Below, in pieces: positions 1 to 7,464 of a DNA stretch of 56,318 bases. The stretch comes from Burkholderiales bacterium. Its GTDB lineage: Bacteria; Pseudomonadota; Gammaproteobacteria; Burkholderiales; Casimicrobiaceae. The first letter of the stretch is position 1. Each line of letters opens with the position of its first letter. A model generated the notes under the pieces. The model made no database searches. It saw only the letters and a program-made list of their open reading frames with translations, and was not told the origin of the DNA. The stretch lies in the NCBI GenBank assembly GCA_031270015.1, contig JAISYH010000052.1:1-56318 (forward strand). Reading direction: 5' to 3'. The translations under genes were made by a program, and so were the position numbers.

Positions 1-752
1 CGCGACGCAGGTGCGCGAGCGTTATCAATACGTGTCGAGCGTTTCAATCCGCGCGCCCGTATGAGGGCGCGACAAGTCGCCAATTCACAGCTCACGCCGA
101 TTGAAACCGTTTCAATCCGCGCGCCCGTATGAGGGCGCGACTCGCGCTGGGCGACCTCAAACAGTTGCAGCAGGAGCAGTTTCAATCCGCGCGCCCGTAT
201 GAGGGCGCGACAAGCGTCATTCGAGAGGTTTGGCGTTGAGTACAATGTTTCAATCCGCGCGCCCGTATGAGGGCGCGACATCTGGGTGCGAAACAGGCGG
301 GGATTACCGAAAATGTTTCAATCCGCGCGCCCGTATGAGGGCGCGACGATGGCTACGACAATTCTGTTGACGAATACATAGTTTCAATCCGCGCGCCCGT
401 ATGAGGGCGCGACGAGGACGGCGCGTATCAATTTGACAAGCTCGATCCGTTTCAATCCGCGCGCCCGTATGAGGGCGCGACCACCCTCTCCATGTCCGGC
501 AGGACACTGGGGATAAATTTTCAATCCGCGCGCCCGTATGTGGGCGCGACTCCGTGCAGAGCGATGGTGTTGACGACACTCTCGTTTCAATCCGCGCGCC
601 CGTATGAGGGCGCGACGCTATCATGTGGACGGCGGCGCATGTGATTTGTGGTTTCAATCCGCGCGCCCGTATGAGGGCGCGACCACCCTCTCCAGTTCCG
701 GCAGGACACGGTGGATAAAGTTTCAATCCGCGCGCCCGTATGAGGGCGCGAC
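1..752 (-). CRISPR. Type I-C CRISPR array, 11 full repeats plus a partial one
   Basis: Eleven 33-bp repeats start at 41, 109, 179, 247, 315, 381, 449, 518, 584, 651 and 720. The last 6 bases of another repeat lie at 1-6, so the array continues beyond the left edge. The 11 visible spacers are 33-37 bp long. Read on the minus strand the repeat begins GTCGCGCCC and ends GGATTGAAAC, the form typical of type I-C, in which ATTGAAAC becomes part of the crRNA 5' handle. This places the leader to the right, next to cas2, so the spacer at 684-719 is the newest. Ten repeats look identical. The one at 518-550 differs at its first base and near base 24. Open reading frames across the array are artefacts of the repeat. 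Confidence 0.98.
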
Positions 753-932
753 TCCATCTAGGCAAATGCCTGATATATCAGAAAAAATAACATGAAAACT
801 GCGATTGAGTCAAAAATAACTCCTTTTTCGTAGTTTCTTTTCTTCTTTCTGATCCAGATAGATGAAAATTCAAATTGTTAAAGAACTGCGAACCTCTCTA
901 CGTTTGATTCAACACTTCCGGTTCGCACTGTA
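753..932 (-). promoter_or_regulatory. CRISPR leader
   Basis: This A+T-rich stretch of about 180 bp lies between the last repeat and the end of cas2 and has no plausible gene. With array and cas genes both reading leftward it is in the leader position. It should hold the crRNA promoter and the signals that direct new spacers to the first repeat. I could not identify a specific promoter or IHF site. Confidence 0.7.
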
Positions 933-1223
933 TCAAAAGATCAATATACCATGCAAATCAGGCACAGATTTAGCGCCGATATGCTCGACGCGATTCTGCC
1001 AATTTTTACCAAGGAAATAAAAACGCAAGCTATCTTGTTTCTGATCAATAATATCCATTAGCCTCTGTCTAAGCGCAATCCATTGTGCCGGATCGACTTC
1101 GATTTCAAATACAGAATATTGCACACGTTGCCCATAATCCTTACAAGCTTTAGCGATGTGGCGAAGTCGGCGACTGCTCTCCGAGTCGGTTGTGGAAACA
1201 TCATAGCTAACCAAAACCATCAT
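933..1223 (-). CDS. cas2: CRISPR-associated endoribonuclease/integrase subunit Cas2 (type I-C)
   Basis: This 96-residue protein has the usual Cas2 size and the N-terminal LVSYDVST motif with the conserved metal-binding aspartate. Cas2 dimerises and bridges two Cas1 dimers to form the spacer integration complex. The gene starts 12 bp after the end of cas1 and is followed by the leader and array, the standard type I-C order. It looks intact. A second ATG one codon downstream is an equally possible start. Confidence 0.95.
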   Translation of the reverse strand: MMVLVSYDVSTTDSESSRRLRHIAKACKDYGQRVQYSVFEIEVDPAQWIALRQRLMDIIDQKQDSLRFYFLGKNWQNRVEHIGAKSVPDLHGILIF

Positions 1224-1235
1224 TGCGATATACCT

Positions 1236-2276
1236 TTATTTCCAGATAAACGGTGGATAAGCATCCAAATCACCACGCAGGTGGCGCGCCAACAATTGTG
1301 CCTGAATAAACGGAAATAATCCGATCTCTATCTTTTCATCTAAAAAGGTATGTCTCAGCATTTCTCGCTTACGTTCCTGATAGACAGTCAGTACCACTTT
1401 TCGTACTTCGTCTTTCATCAATACCGCGCCGTTATCGAGCGTACGAAAATCTTTTTCATTGACCTGTCGACGATTAATCAGCGATAGCGTCAAACGGTCA
1501 GCAAGGAATGGGCGAAACTCTTCTACCAAATCAAGAGCGAGACTAGGACGACCAGACCGCAACCGATGCAAAAACCCAGCGGCAGGATCGAGTCCAACCG
1601 TCTCCAGCGCGCTACGGCAATCATGTGTAAGCAACGTATATAAAAACGAAAGTAAAGCATTTACCACATCCAACGGCGGACGACGATTGCGTCCAGAAAA
1701 ACGCAGCGCAGGATTTTCCACCCGAATAAGATCATCGAATACATTGAAGTATATGCGCGACGCTTCGCCTTCTAATCCACGCAAACCATCCAATCGAAGT
1801 TCGTGAAATAATTTATCTCCGATTCGAGCCAATTGCTTATGTGCGTAGGAAAGCCCTTTATGGCGTTCCTCTGAGAGCGATTCTCCGTGATCGCGCAGCG
1901 CTCGCCCCAATACCTGCTTTTGATTGTGTACTTTGCCTAGAAGAAAATTACGAACGATGAGACTGCACTTTGCTTCATCATCCATGCGTCGATATTGTTC
2001 CCGCCGCAATAATACGTTGCCAGATACCGCTCCTTCGACACGAGCCAAAAAACGTCCATACATCGATAAGAAACAGACGCCAATACCCTGTTCAGCGCAG
2101 TAACCCAATAATTGAGGAGAGGCACCGACATTGCCAATACATACTATGCTTTCTAACATATGCGCCGGCAAACGCGCACGTTCCTGCCGCTCAACCTCCA
2201 TAACAATATTAGCTCCGTCCTTGCGCAGCCATGCCCCTTCGGTGGTGACATAAAGTGTATTAAGCTGGCGGCGCAT
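1236..2276 (-). CDS. cas1: CRISPR-associated endonuclease/integrase Cas1 (type I-C)
   Basis: This 346-residue protein matches type I-C Cas1 in length and in its N-terminus (RRQLNTLYVTTEGAWL). The metal-binding catalytic residues can be seen: Glu in LEGEASRIYF, His in AAGFLHRLRSGRPSLALD, and Asp in the following DLVEEFRP. Cas1 is the integrase that inserts new spacers at the leader end of the array. The start codon overlaps the end of cas4 by 17 bp, which indicates translational coupling. Nothing in the reading frame suggests loss of function. Confidence 0.97.
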   Translation of the reverse strand: MRRQLNTLYVTTEGAWLRKDGANIVMEVERQERARLPAHMLESIVCIGNVGASPQLLGYCAEQGIGVCFLSMYGRFLARVEGAVSGNVLLRREQYRRMDDEAKCSLIVRNFLLGKVHNQKQVLGRALRDHGESLSEERHKGLSYAHKQLARIGDKLFHELRLDGLRGLEGEASRIYFNVFDDLIRVENPALRFSGRNRRPPLDVVNALLSFLYTLLTHDCRSALETVGLDPAAGFLHRLRSGRPSLALDLVEEFRPFLADRLTLSLINRRQVNEKDFRTLDNGAVLMKDEVRKVVLTVYQERKREMLRHTFLDEKIEIGLFPFIQAQLLARHLRGDLDAYPPFIWK

Positions 2277-2910
2277 CGCCTTCCTCCTCGATAAACTCTT
2301 GGCGTAACCATGCGTCGACCGATTGACGCCGATTCAATAGTTGTGGTTGGCAACTCTCTATCAGCGAACAGGCATTACAACGACTGGGATCGTATTTCAC
2401 CCCAGGCATTTGCTTAGTAACAAAAATATCCTGAATGGCACGTATAGTTTCATGTGTCAACGCGCGCAAAGCTTCGTCAAATATTACTATTTTACGCCGC
2501 CGCGTTTTGCCATAGAACAACGATCCCTCCGGTACCGATTGCCGCAGCATTGTTTCTAAACATAATGCCTGAGCGCACAGTTGTACTTCGTCTGCGCGAT
2601 GCGCCTTCGGACGTCCCCGCTTATACTCAACCGGGTAAGCGCATTTGCCATCCGGCGTCTCGTGAAACTCTACCACATCGACAATGCCCGCAATACCAAG
2701 CGTCAAATCCGCCACCGGCATCGCCGATACTGTACGTACGCCGCGCTGCCGTTCGGTACGCACAATATCTACCCGATCATGCAGTACCCGCCCCTCCGCG
2801 GTAAACCGATTCTCTATCCAAATTTGCTCTAAGTGAATCAGCGCACATTGACGCGGACAATATAGATAATGCTGTAAAGCAGAGAGAGGGATGGGATCGT
2901 CGGTAAACAT
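2260..2910 (-). CDS. cas4: CRISPR-associated exonuclease Cas4 (type I-C)
   Basis: This 216-residue RecB-family nuclease has the expected Fe-S cysteines: an N-terminal pair in YCPRQCALIH and C-terminal ones in CNACSLIESC. It also has the nuclease motif with EYKRG. In type I-C systems Cas4 trims prespacers and selects those with the correct PAM before Cas1-Cas2 integrate them. It is the first gene of the visible cas4-cas1-cas2 unit. In a complete locus cas7 would lie immediately upstream, but here the upstream DNA holds no cas gene. Confidence 0.96.
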   Translation of the reverse strand: MFTDDPIPLSALQHYLYCPRQCALIHLEQIWIENRFTAEGRVLHDRVDIVRTERQRGVRTVSAMPVADLTLGIAGIVDVVEFHETPDGKCAYPVEYKRGRPKAHRADEVQLCAQALCLETMLRQSVPEGSLFYGKTRRRKIVIFDEALRALTHETIRAIQDIFVTKQMPGVKYDPSRCNACSLIESCQPQLLNRRQSVDAWLRQEFIEEEGDAPPA

Positions 2911-3239
2911 AAAATTAGGGACAATTTTTAACGCAGTATCGAATTTTATCCGCTCATGAATGTGCTACTTCGCCATCTGCGTGTCCGACAGATTTTTCCA
3001 TTACGGATAAAACAGTATCCTCACTAACGGTATCCAGCATATTTGAAACGTCTCTCATTGTCAATGCGCGTCTCAATATGCGTCTGACGCACGGTAAAAG
3101 CAGATGTTCCCTATGGCTCGCTAAACACAAATACTATTTATACGTGTTCGGCGCAAAACTACCTATCACCCTCTTTCGCTTCTTACTGTTTTCAATCATG
3201 GGAAAAAATAGCTTCGAACGCTTTTACGGCAGTCTGAAA
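2911..3239. other. Unrecognised 330-bp gap where the I-C interference genes would be
   Basis: No frame gives a recognisable protein. On the minus strand one frame stays open for about 40 codons (from about 3078 to about 2966) and reads MRDVSNMLDTVSEDTV and onward, ending GEVAHS before a stop. This may be the tail of a lost gene, but I do not recognise it. The region probably also carries the promoter for cas4-cas1-cas2, which I could not locate. Confidence 0.5.
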
Positions 3240-3452
3240 TTACCGCTGGAAAGGATGTTCCGGTTCATTTCCTCCATTGTCTCTTTGGTATTTACTAATA
3301 CTCCGCATATTGTCGCCAAGTAGCAACAATGGTATGTCGCAGTACATAATAGTATGGGAAATCTCTAGTTCATCAAGAAATTGCTCGATCGGAACGGCAC
3401 GCCGCGTTTGCAACATGCTTTTTATTTTACAAAGACGATCAATACGGGACAT
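3240..3452 (-). pseudogene. Truncated WYL/DeoR-type transcriptional regulator, HTH part only
   Basis: The 70-residue frame begins MSRIDRLCKIKSMLQTRRAV and continues PIEQFLDELEIS. This resembles the winged-helix start of WYL-domain regulators, which typically open MSRIERLYRI and have a VPL..FLE.LEVSR segment followed by a Y.RD.GGY motif. Here QRDNGGN is followed quickly by a stop, and the roughly 200-residue WYL part is missing. The recognition helix also looks degenerate. WYL regulators commonly sit at the upstream edge of CRISPR-cas loci, so this is probably the decayed regulator of the I-C locus. The assignment rests on motif memory, not on a search. Confidence 0.6.
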
Positions 3453-3582
3453 CGGTGACGATCCTCGTCAATTTTCACCCATGTAATATTATATGATTAT
3501 TATCGGAAAGCAGCTCTCACCCCGGAAAGTTATAATAGTCGTTCATGAGTTTGGTAATCCAACCAGGTTGTAGTTCCCTATC

Positions 3583-4017
3583 TCACCCCGATGAGCGGCA
3601 CCGAAAGTCCTCGCAATGTGGACAGTGTTCAACATCGCTCAAACTCTTGATGATTCCGCATTCTTCTTTTTTGACGCCGGAGCATTGGCGCAACAAACGG
3701 GTTAATTGTTTTTTTAGCCGCGTCAACGAATCGATTTGCGCGCTCACTTCGTCAATGTGCTTTTCGATCAGCGCGTCGATCCAATCACACGAACCTTGCG
3801 GAGTGTCCTTGAAAGCCAGAAGTTCGCGGATCTCGGAAAGTTTCATACCATGCCTGCGGCAATGCATGATGAACTCCAAACGTTCCTGATCTTTTTTCCC
3901 GTATATTCTGTAGTTGCCTTCTGTCCGTTCCGGTTCGGCAAGCAGCCCCTCCTTTTCGTAATAACGAATCGTCACGATCCGGCAGCCCGTTTTTTCCGCT
4001 AATTCTCCGATTTTCAT
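3583..4017 (-). CDS. cadR: MerR-family Cd(II)/Pb(II)-responsive regulator (CadR-like)
   Basis: This 144-residue protein has the MerR N-terminal winged helix (MKIGELAEKTGCRIVTIRYY, then EKEGLL) and a dimerisation coiled coil. Cysteines 77, 112 and 120 lie almost exactly where the Cd/Pb-sensing CadR and PbrR proteins bind metal. The C-terminal CPHCEDFRC adds further thiols. Such proteins sit on their operator as apo-repressors and, once metal binds, untwist the DNA to activate the divergent efflux gene. That gene, a P-type ATPase, starts 123 bp away on the other strand. CadR is preferred over ZntR or CueR because of Cys77 and the Cys112/120 pair. Confidence 0.92.
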   Translation of the reverse strand: MKIGELAEKTGCRIVTIRYYEKEGLLAEPERTEGNYRIYGKKDQERLEFIMHCRRHGMKLSEIRELLAFKDTPQGSCDWIDALIEKHIDEVSAQIDSLTRLKKQLTRLLRQCSGVKKEECGIIKSLSDVEHCPHCEDFRCRSSG

Positions 4018-4035
4018 TTTTTACTCCATTGCGTC

Positions 4036-4072
4036 TTGACTCTATAGTAGATATAGACATTAAAGTTGTCAA
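4036..4072. promoter_or_regulatory. Overlapping divergent promoters with a MerR-type operator
   Basis: For the ATPase (plus strand), -35 TTGACT is at 4036-4041 and a -10 TAAAGT at 4061-4066. They are separated by 19 bp, the over-long spacer characteristic of MerR-activated promoters. Inside the spacer region is the dyad TCTATA-N5-TATAGA (4041-4046 and 4052-4057). For the regulator (minus strand), -35 TTGACA (4072-4067) and -10 TACTAT (4049-4044) are a normal 17 bp apart. Both promoters share the operator, so CadR would repress itself while switching on the pump. Confidence 0.85.
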
Positions 4073-4140
4073 AGTAGCGGCTTTGGGCGGGTATTTCGTA
4101 GCGCTCAGAGCCACCGATAATGAAAAATGGATGAAAACCG

Positions 4141-6141
4141 ATGAATAGCGCCTGTTGTCCCGATAAAAATCAAGATTGTTGTGCGCGCGATCAGCTCCAG
4201 AGTTGTTGCGACTACGAACACGAAGACGCGCCGATTCCTTGGCGCAGATTGACCGTCGCGGGAATATTGGCTGTTTTTTCGGAAATTTTTGAACTTGCCC
4301 AAGCATGGCGCGTCAGTCCGTTCGGTGACGATTGGCTGACATGGAAAATCGGCGAAATCGCGGTAATCGAATACTTGCCTATAATTTTGGCTATCGTCGC
4401 TATTCTACTGGGCGGGCTAACCACTTATAAGAAAGGTTGGGTTGCTGTCAAAAATTTGAATTTGAATATCAACGCGCTCATGTCCATCGCCGTGACCGGC
4501 GCGCTGATCATCGGGCAATATCCTGAAGCGGCTATGGTCATGATATTGTTCAATCTGGCAGAAGCCATTGAAGCCAAATCGCTCGAACGCGCCAAAAGCG
4601 CCATCAAACGATTATTTGATTTGACGCCTGAAAAAGCGACCGTACAAGACCTCGATGGCGCATGGACGGAGATGGATATCCGGCAAATCACCGTAGGTCG
4701 TCGGGTGCGCGTCAAACCCGGCGAACGTGTCGCCTGCGACGGAATCATCACGCAAGGGCAATCGACAATCAATCAAGCGCCGATCACCGGCGAGAGCATA
4801 CCGATAGAAAAAACTGTGGGCGATCAAGTCTACGCGGGAACAATCAACGAAGCCGGTTCTTTCGAATTCCGAGTCACCGCCGAAGCAACCCGTTCTACTC
4901 TGGCGCGTATCATTCATGCGGTAGAAAATGCCCAGAGTACTCGCGCCCCGATACAACGTTTCGTCGATCGATTCGCAAAATATTATATCCCCATCGTATT
5001 GATGATTGCTTTACTCGTCGCCATCATTCCTCCTTTATTCATGAACGGCGTCTGGACGAAATCTGTTTATATGGCGTTGGTTATTCTGGTTATCGGTTGC
5101 CCTTGCGCTTTAGTCATTTCCACGCCTATCAGTATCGTCAGCGGTATGGCGTCGGCAGCCCGTCACGGTATTTTGATCAAAGGCGGCACATACCTTGAAC
5201 AAGGGCGTTCGTTCGACTGGCTGGCGCTCGACAAAACCGGCACGATCACACACGGCAAACCTCATCTGACCGACATCGTGGAATTAAGCGATCTCGGAAA
5301 AGACAAAGTCGTCGCCATCGCTTCCAGCATCGCCGCGCGTTCCAATCATCCCATTTCCAAAGCTATCGCTAATCACGCGAAAGAAAACGACATTCCTCTT
5401 TTCGACATCGCCGATTTCGCCGAAATCCCCGGACAAGGCGCAAGAGGCGTCATCGACGGTAAAACCTGGCGTCTCGGAAACCATCGCATGATCGAAGACC
5501 TGAAACAATGTTCCGCCGAATTGGAAGAAGCTATTGTCACTTTGGAGAAACAAGGAAAGAGCGTGGTTGCTTTGATCGATGAACGAGGCGCGCAAAGTCT
5601 CTTTGCCGTAGCCGATACATTGAAAGAAAGCAGTATCGACGCAATCAAAGAACTGAAAGCCTTGGGCGTCAAAACCATCATGCTGACCGGCGATAACGAA
5701 CATACGGCAAAAGTCATCGCCGAACAAGCGGGCGTTGACCGTTTCAAAAGCAATCTGCTCCCCGAAGACAAACTGGTTATTATCGAGCGTCTCGAAAAAA
5801 CCGGCAAAGTCGGCATGGTCGGCGACGGCATCAACGACGCGCCAGCGCTCGCAAAAGCAGATATTAGTTTTTCGATGGCTGCTGCTGGAACGGATATCGC
5901 CATCGAAACCGCAAACGTGGCGCTGATGGATGACAATCTTACCAAGATTCCCCGTTTCATCCGTCTATCCAAAGCCACGTATACCATTCTGCTGCAAAAT
6001 ATCGCTCTGGCGCTCGGTGTCAAAATCATTTTCTTCGCTTTGACTTTCATGGGACAAGCGACGATGTGGATGGCGGTATTCGCGGATATGGGCACAAGCC
6101 TTGTGGTCGTCGCCAACGGGCTTCGCGCCATGCGCAAATAG
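4141..6141 (+). CDS. cadA: Heavy-metal P1B-type ATPase, Zn/Cd/Pb exporter (CadA/ZntA-like)
   Basis: This 666-residue membrane pump exports divalent soft metals using ATP. Visible motifs in order are TGES (actuator), GCPCALV (transmembrane metal site), DKTGTITHG (phosphorylated Asp), TGDNEHTA and GDGINDAPAL (hinge). A late-helix ADMGTSLVVVANGLR carries the Asp typical of the P1B-2 (Zn/Cd/Pb) group. The usual N-terminal ferredoxin-like metal-binding domain is absent. In its place are about 30 residues with three Cys-Cys pairs (SACCP, DCCAR, SCCDY). A stop codon at 4132-4134 in the same frame rules out a longer N-terminus. It is divergent from cadR and controlled by the shared operator. Confidence 0.95.
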   Translation: MNSACCPDKNQDCCARDQLQSCCDYEHEDAPIPWRRLTVAGILAVFSEIFELAQAWRVSPFGDDWLTWKIGEIAVIEYLPIILAIVAILLGGLTTYKKGWVAVKNLNLNINALMSIAVTGALIIGQYPEAAMVMILFNLAEAIEAKSLERAKSAIKRLFDLTPEKATVQDLDGAWTEMDIRQITVGRRVRVKPGERVACDGIITQGQSTINQAPITGESIPIEKTVGDQVYAGTINEAGSFEFRVTAEATRSTLARIIHAVENAQSTRAPIQRFVDRFAKYYIPIVLMIALLVAIIPPLFMNGVWTKSVYMALVILVIGCPCALVISTPISIVSGMASAARHGILIKGGTYLEQGRSFDWLALDKTGTITHGKPHLTDIVELSDLGKDKVVAIASSIAARSNHPISKAIANHAKENDIPLFDIADFAEIPGQGARGVIDGKTWRLGNHRMIEDLKQCSAELEEAIVTLEKQGKSVVALIDERGAQSLFAVADTLKESSIDAIKELKALGVKTIMLTGDNEHTAKVIAEQAGVDRFKSNLLPEDKLVIIERLEKTGKVGMVGDGINDAPALAKADISFSMAAAGTDIAIETANVALMDDNLTKIPRFIRLSKATYTILLQNIALALGVKIIFFALTFMGQATMWMAVFADMGTSLVVVANGLRAMRK

Positions 6142-6167
6142 TTTTGCGGCGCATCCGCCGTTGACGC

Positions 6168-6962
6168 TTATTCCGTTTCTTGCGTCAATTGTTTCCGCGC
6201 AAAAAGCAAGTCTTCCCACGACTTCGCTTTCTCGGTCAAACTACGCAAAAGATACGCGGGATGATAAGTGACAATCAGCGGCACATCGCGGTAACAATGA
6301 ACACGACCGCGCAAACTGGCAATGCTCGCATCGGTATTCAGCAACAATGAAGCCGCGCTTTTCCCCAGCGCGACGATGATCTCCGGTTGAATCAACGCAA
6401 TCTGACGTTCGAGATAAGGGCGACACGCCTCGGCTTCCGTCGGTGTCGGCGCGCGATTTCCGGGCGGACGGCATTTCACCACGTTTGCGATATACACATC
6501 GTGATTGCGCGTCATCTTCAACGCCTTCAACATCTGATCAAGTAAACGCCCGGCTTGCCCGACAAACGGCTCGCCTTTTTTATCCTCTTCCGCGCCCGGA
6601 CCTTCGCCGACGAACAGCCAACGCGCGTCGATGTCGCCAACGCCGGGGACTGCCTTATTTCTTTTTTCGCACAATACACAAGCGCGACAAGCCGCGACAT
6701 CTTTAGAAAAATCTTCCCATGCCAACGCGGCGATGCGGCGGGCGCGCTCGTCCCCCGCAACAAGCACATTGCGCGGCGCGGTTTCGGCAAAAATATCACG
6801 CGGCGCGTCTTGCGCGTTTGCCGTGACCACCACTGTCGCCACTGCCGACCAATCATTCGTTCGATCGCCAATCGTTCCGGCGTCGTTTTTTTCGGGCGGA
6901 CGCCGCAATTTCCATATCGGCGTCAATCCCATTTCTTCTAAAATTTCATTGCGTTTCATCAT
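6168..6962 (-). CDS. Family 4-type uracil-DNA glycosylase with Fe-S cluster
   Basis: This protein of about 264 residues removes uracil from DNA as the first step of base excision repair. The core starts with the Fe-S cysteines CRACVLCEKR, followed by motif FVGEGPGAEEDKKG, second-half cysteines in VVKCRPPGNRAP and ACRPYLE, and the HPAYLLRS motif near the end. About 85 less conserved residues precede the core, as in many proteobacterial members. The start overlaps the end of rimI by 17 bp, so it is the last gene of a tsaB-rimI-udg operon. It converges on cadA with only 26 bp between. Confidence 0.93.
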   Translation of the reverse strand: MMKRNEILEEMGLTPIWKLRRPPEKNDAGTIGDRTNDWSAVATVVVTANAQDAPRDIFAETAPRNVLVAGDERARRIAALAWEDFSKDVAACRACVLCEKRNKAVPGVGDIDARWLFVGEGPGAEEDKKGEPFVGQAGRLLDQMLKALKMTRNHDVYIANVVKCRPPGNRAPTPTEAEACRPYLERQIALIQPEIIVALGKSAASLLLNTDASIASLRGRVHCYRDVPLIVTYHPAYLLRSLTEKAKSWEDLLFARKQLTQETE

Positions 6963-7464
6963 CGCACATCCATTGCATCAACAACGCGTCTTCGCTCCCA
7001 CCGTCCGCCGTCGCGTAATAGTCCTTACGCACGCCTACCACGGTAAATTTTTCCTGGCGATAAAGATGTTGCGCGACAATGTTAGATTGGCGCACTTCGA
7101 GAAAAACCCGAAACGCGCCATTTTTGTACGCGCTATGCAGTAAATGGCGTACCAAAAACCGCCCCAGTCCGTGACGCCGCCACTCTGACGCTACGGCAAG
7201 ATTCAATAAATCGGCTTCCTGCCAAAGAATTTTCAATACGCCGTAAGCAACTATTTTTTCATGGCTCAATACAACCGGCAAAATATCTTCCACGCTGATC
7301 GCGTCCAAAAAAGCCTGTTCGCTCCACGCCGTAAAATGCGCTTCCTTTTCAATCGCCAATATTTGCGGCAAGTCTTCTCCTTGCATCATGCGCATTTGAA
7401 AACCGGATGGCGGCGAAGCATACGGCTGTTCGAGCCACAAAGCGAGCGTCGGTTCTCTCACCAT
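6946..7464 (-). CDS. rimI: Ribosomal protein S18 alanine N-acetyltransferase (GNAT family)
   Basis: This 172-residue GNAT protein has the acetyl-CoA loop with RRHGLGRFLV and a RimI-like C-terminal half (FLEVRQSNIVAQHLYRQEKF). It probably acetylates the N-terminal alanine of ribosomal protein S18. It is about 15-20 residues longer than usual at the N-terminus; a start at MRMMQGEDLP is also possible. The start overlaps the end of tsaB. tsaB-rimI is a common proteobacterial pairing and supports the name over other GNAT enzymes. Confidence 0.88.
   Translation of the reverse strand: MVREPTLALWLEQPYASPPSGFQMRMMQGEDLPQILAIEKEAHFTAWSEQAFLDAISVEDILPVVLSHEKIVAYGVLKILWQEADLLNLAVASEWRRHGLGRFLVRHLLHSAYKNGAFRVFLEVRQSNIVAQHLYRQEKFTVVGVRKDYYATADGGSEDALLMQWMCDDETQ

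Noticed and set aside
304..795. Open reading frames of 63-153 codons across the CRISPR array
   Set aside because: They only translate the repeat in different frames (repeated RALIRARGLK or FQSARPYEGAT) and are not genes.
2911..3239. Remnants of cas7 or cas8c in the gap upstream of cas4
   Set aside because: I translated the minus-strand frames and found no recognisable Cas7 or Cas8c segment; the 40-codon open stretch is unidentified.
4120..4134. Four-codon upstream reading frame (ATG to TGA) before cadA
   Set aside because: It has no convincing ribosome site and no conserved feature. I used it only to show that cadA cannot be extended upstream.
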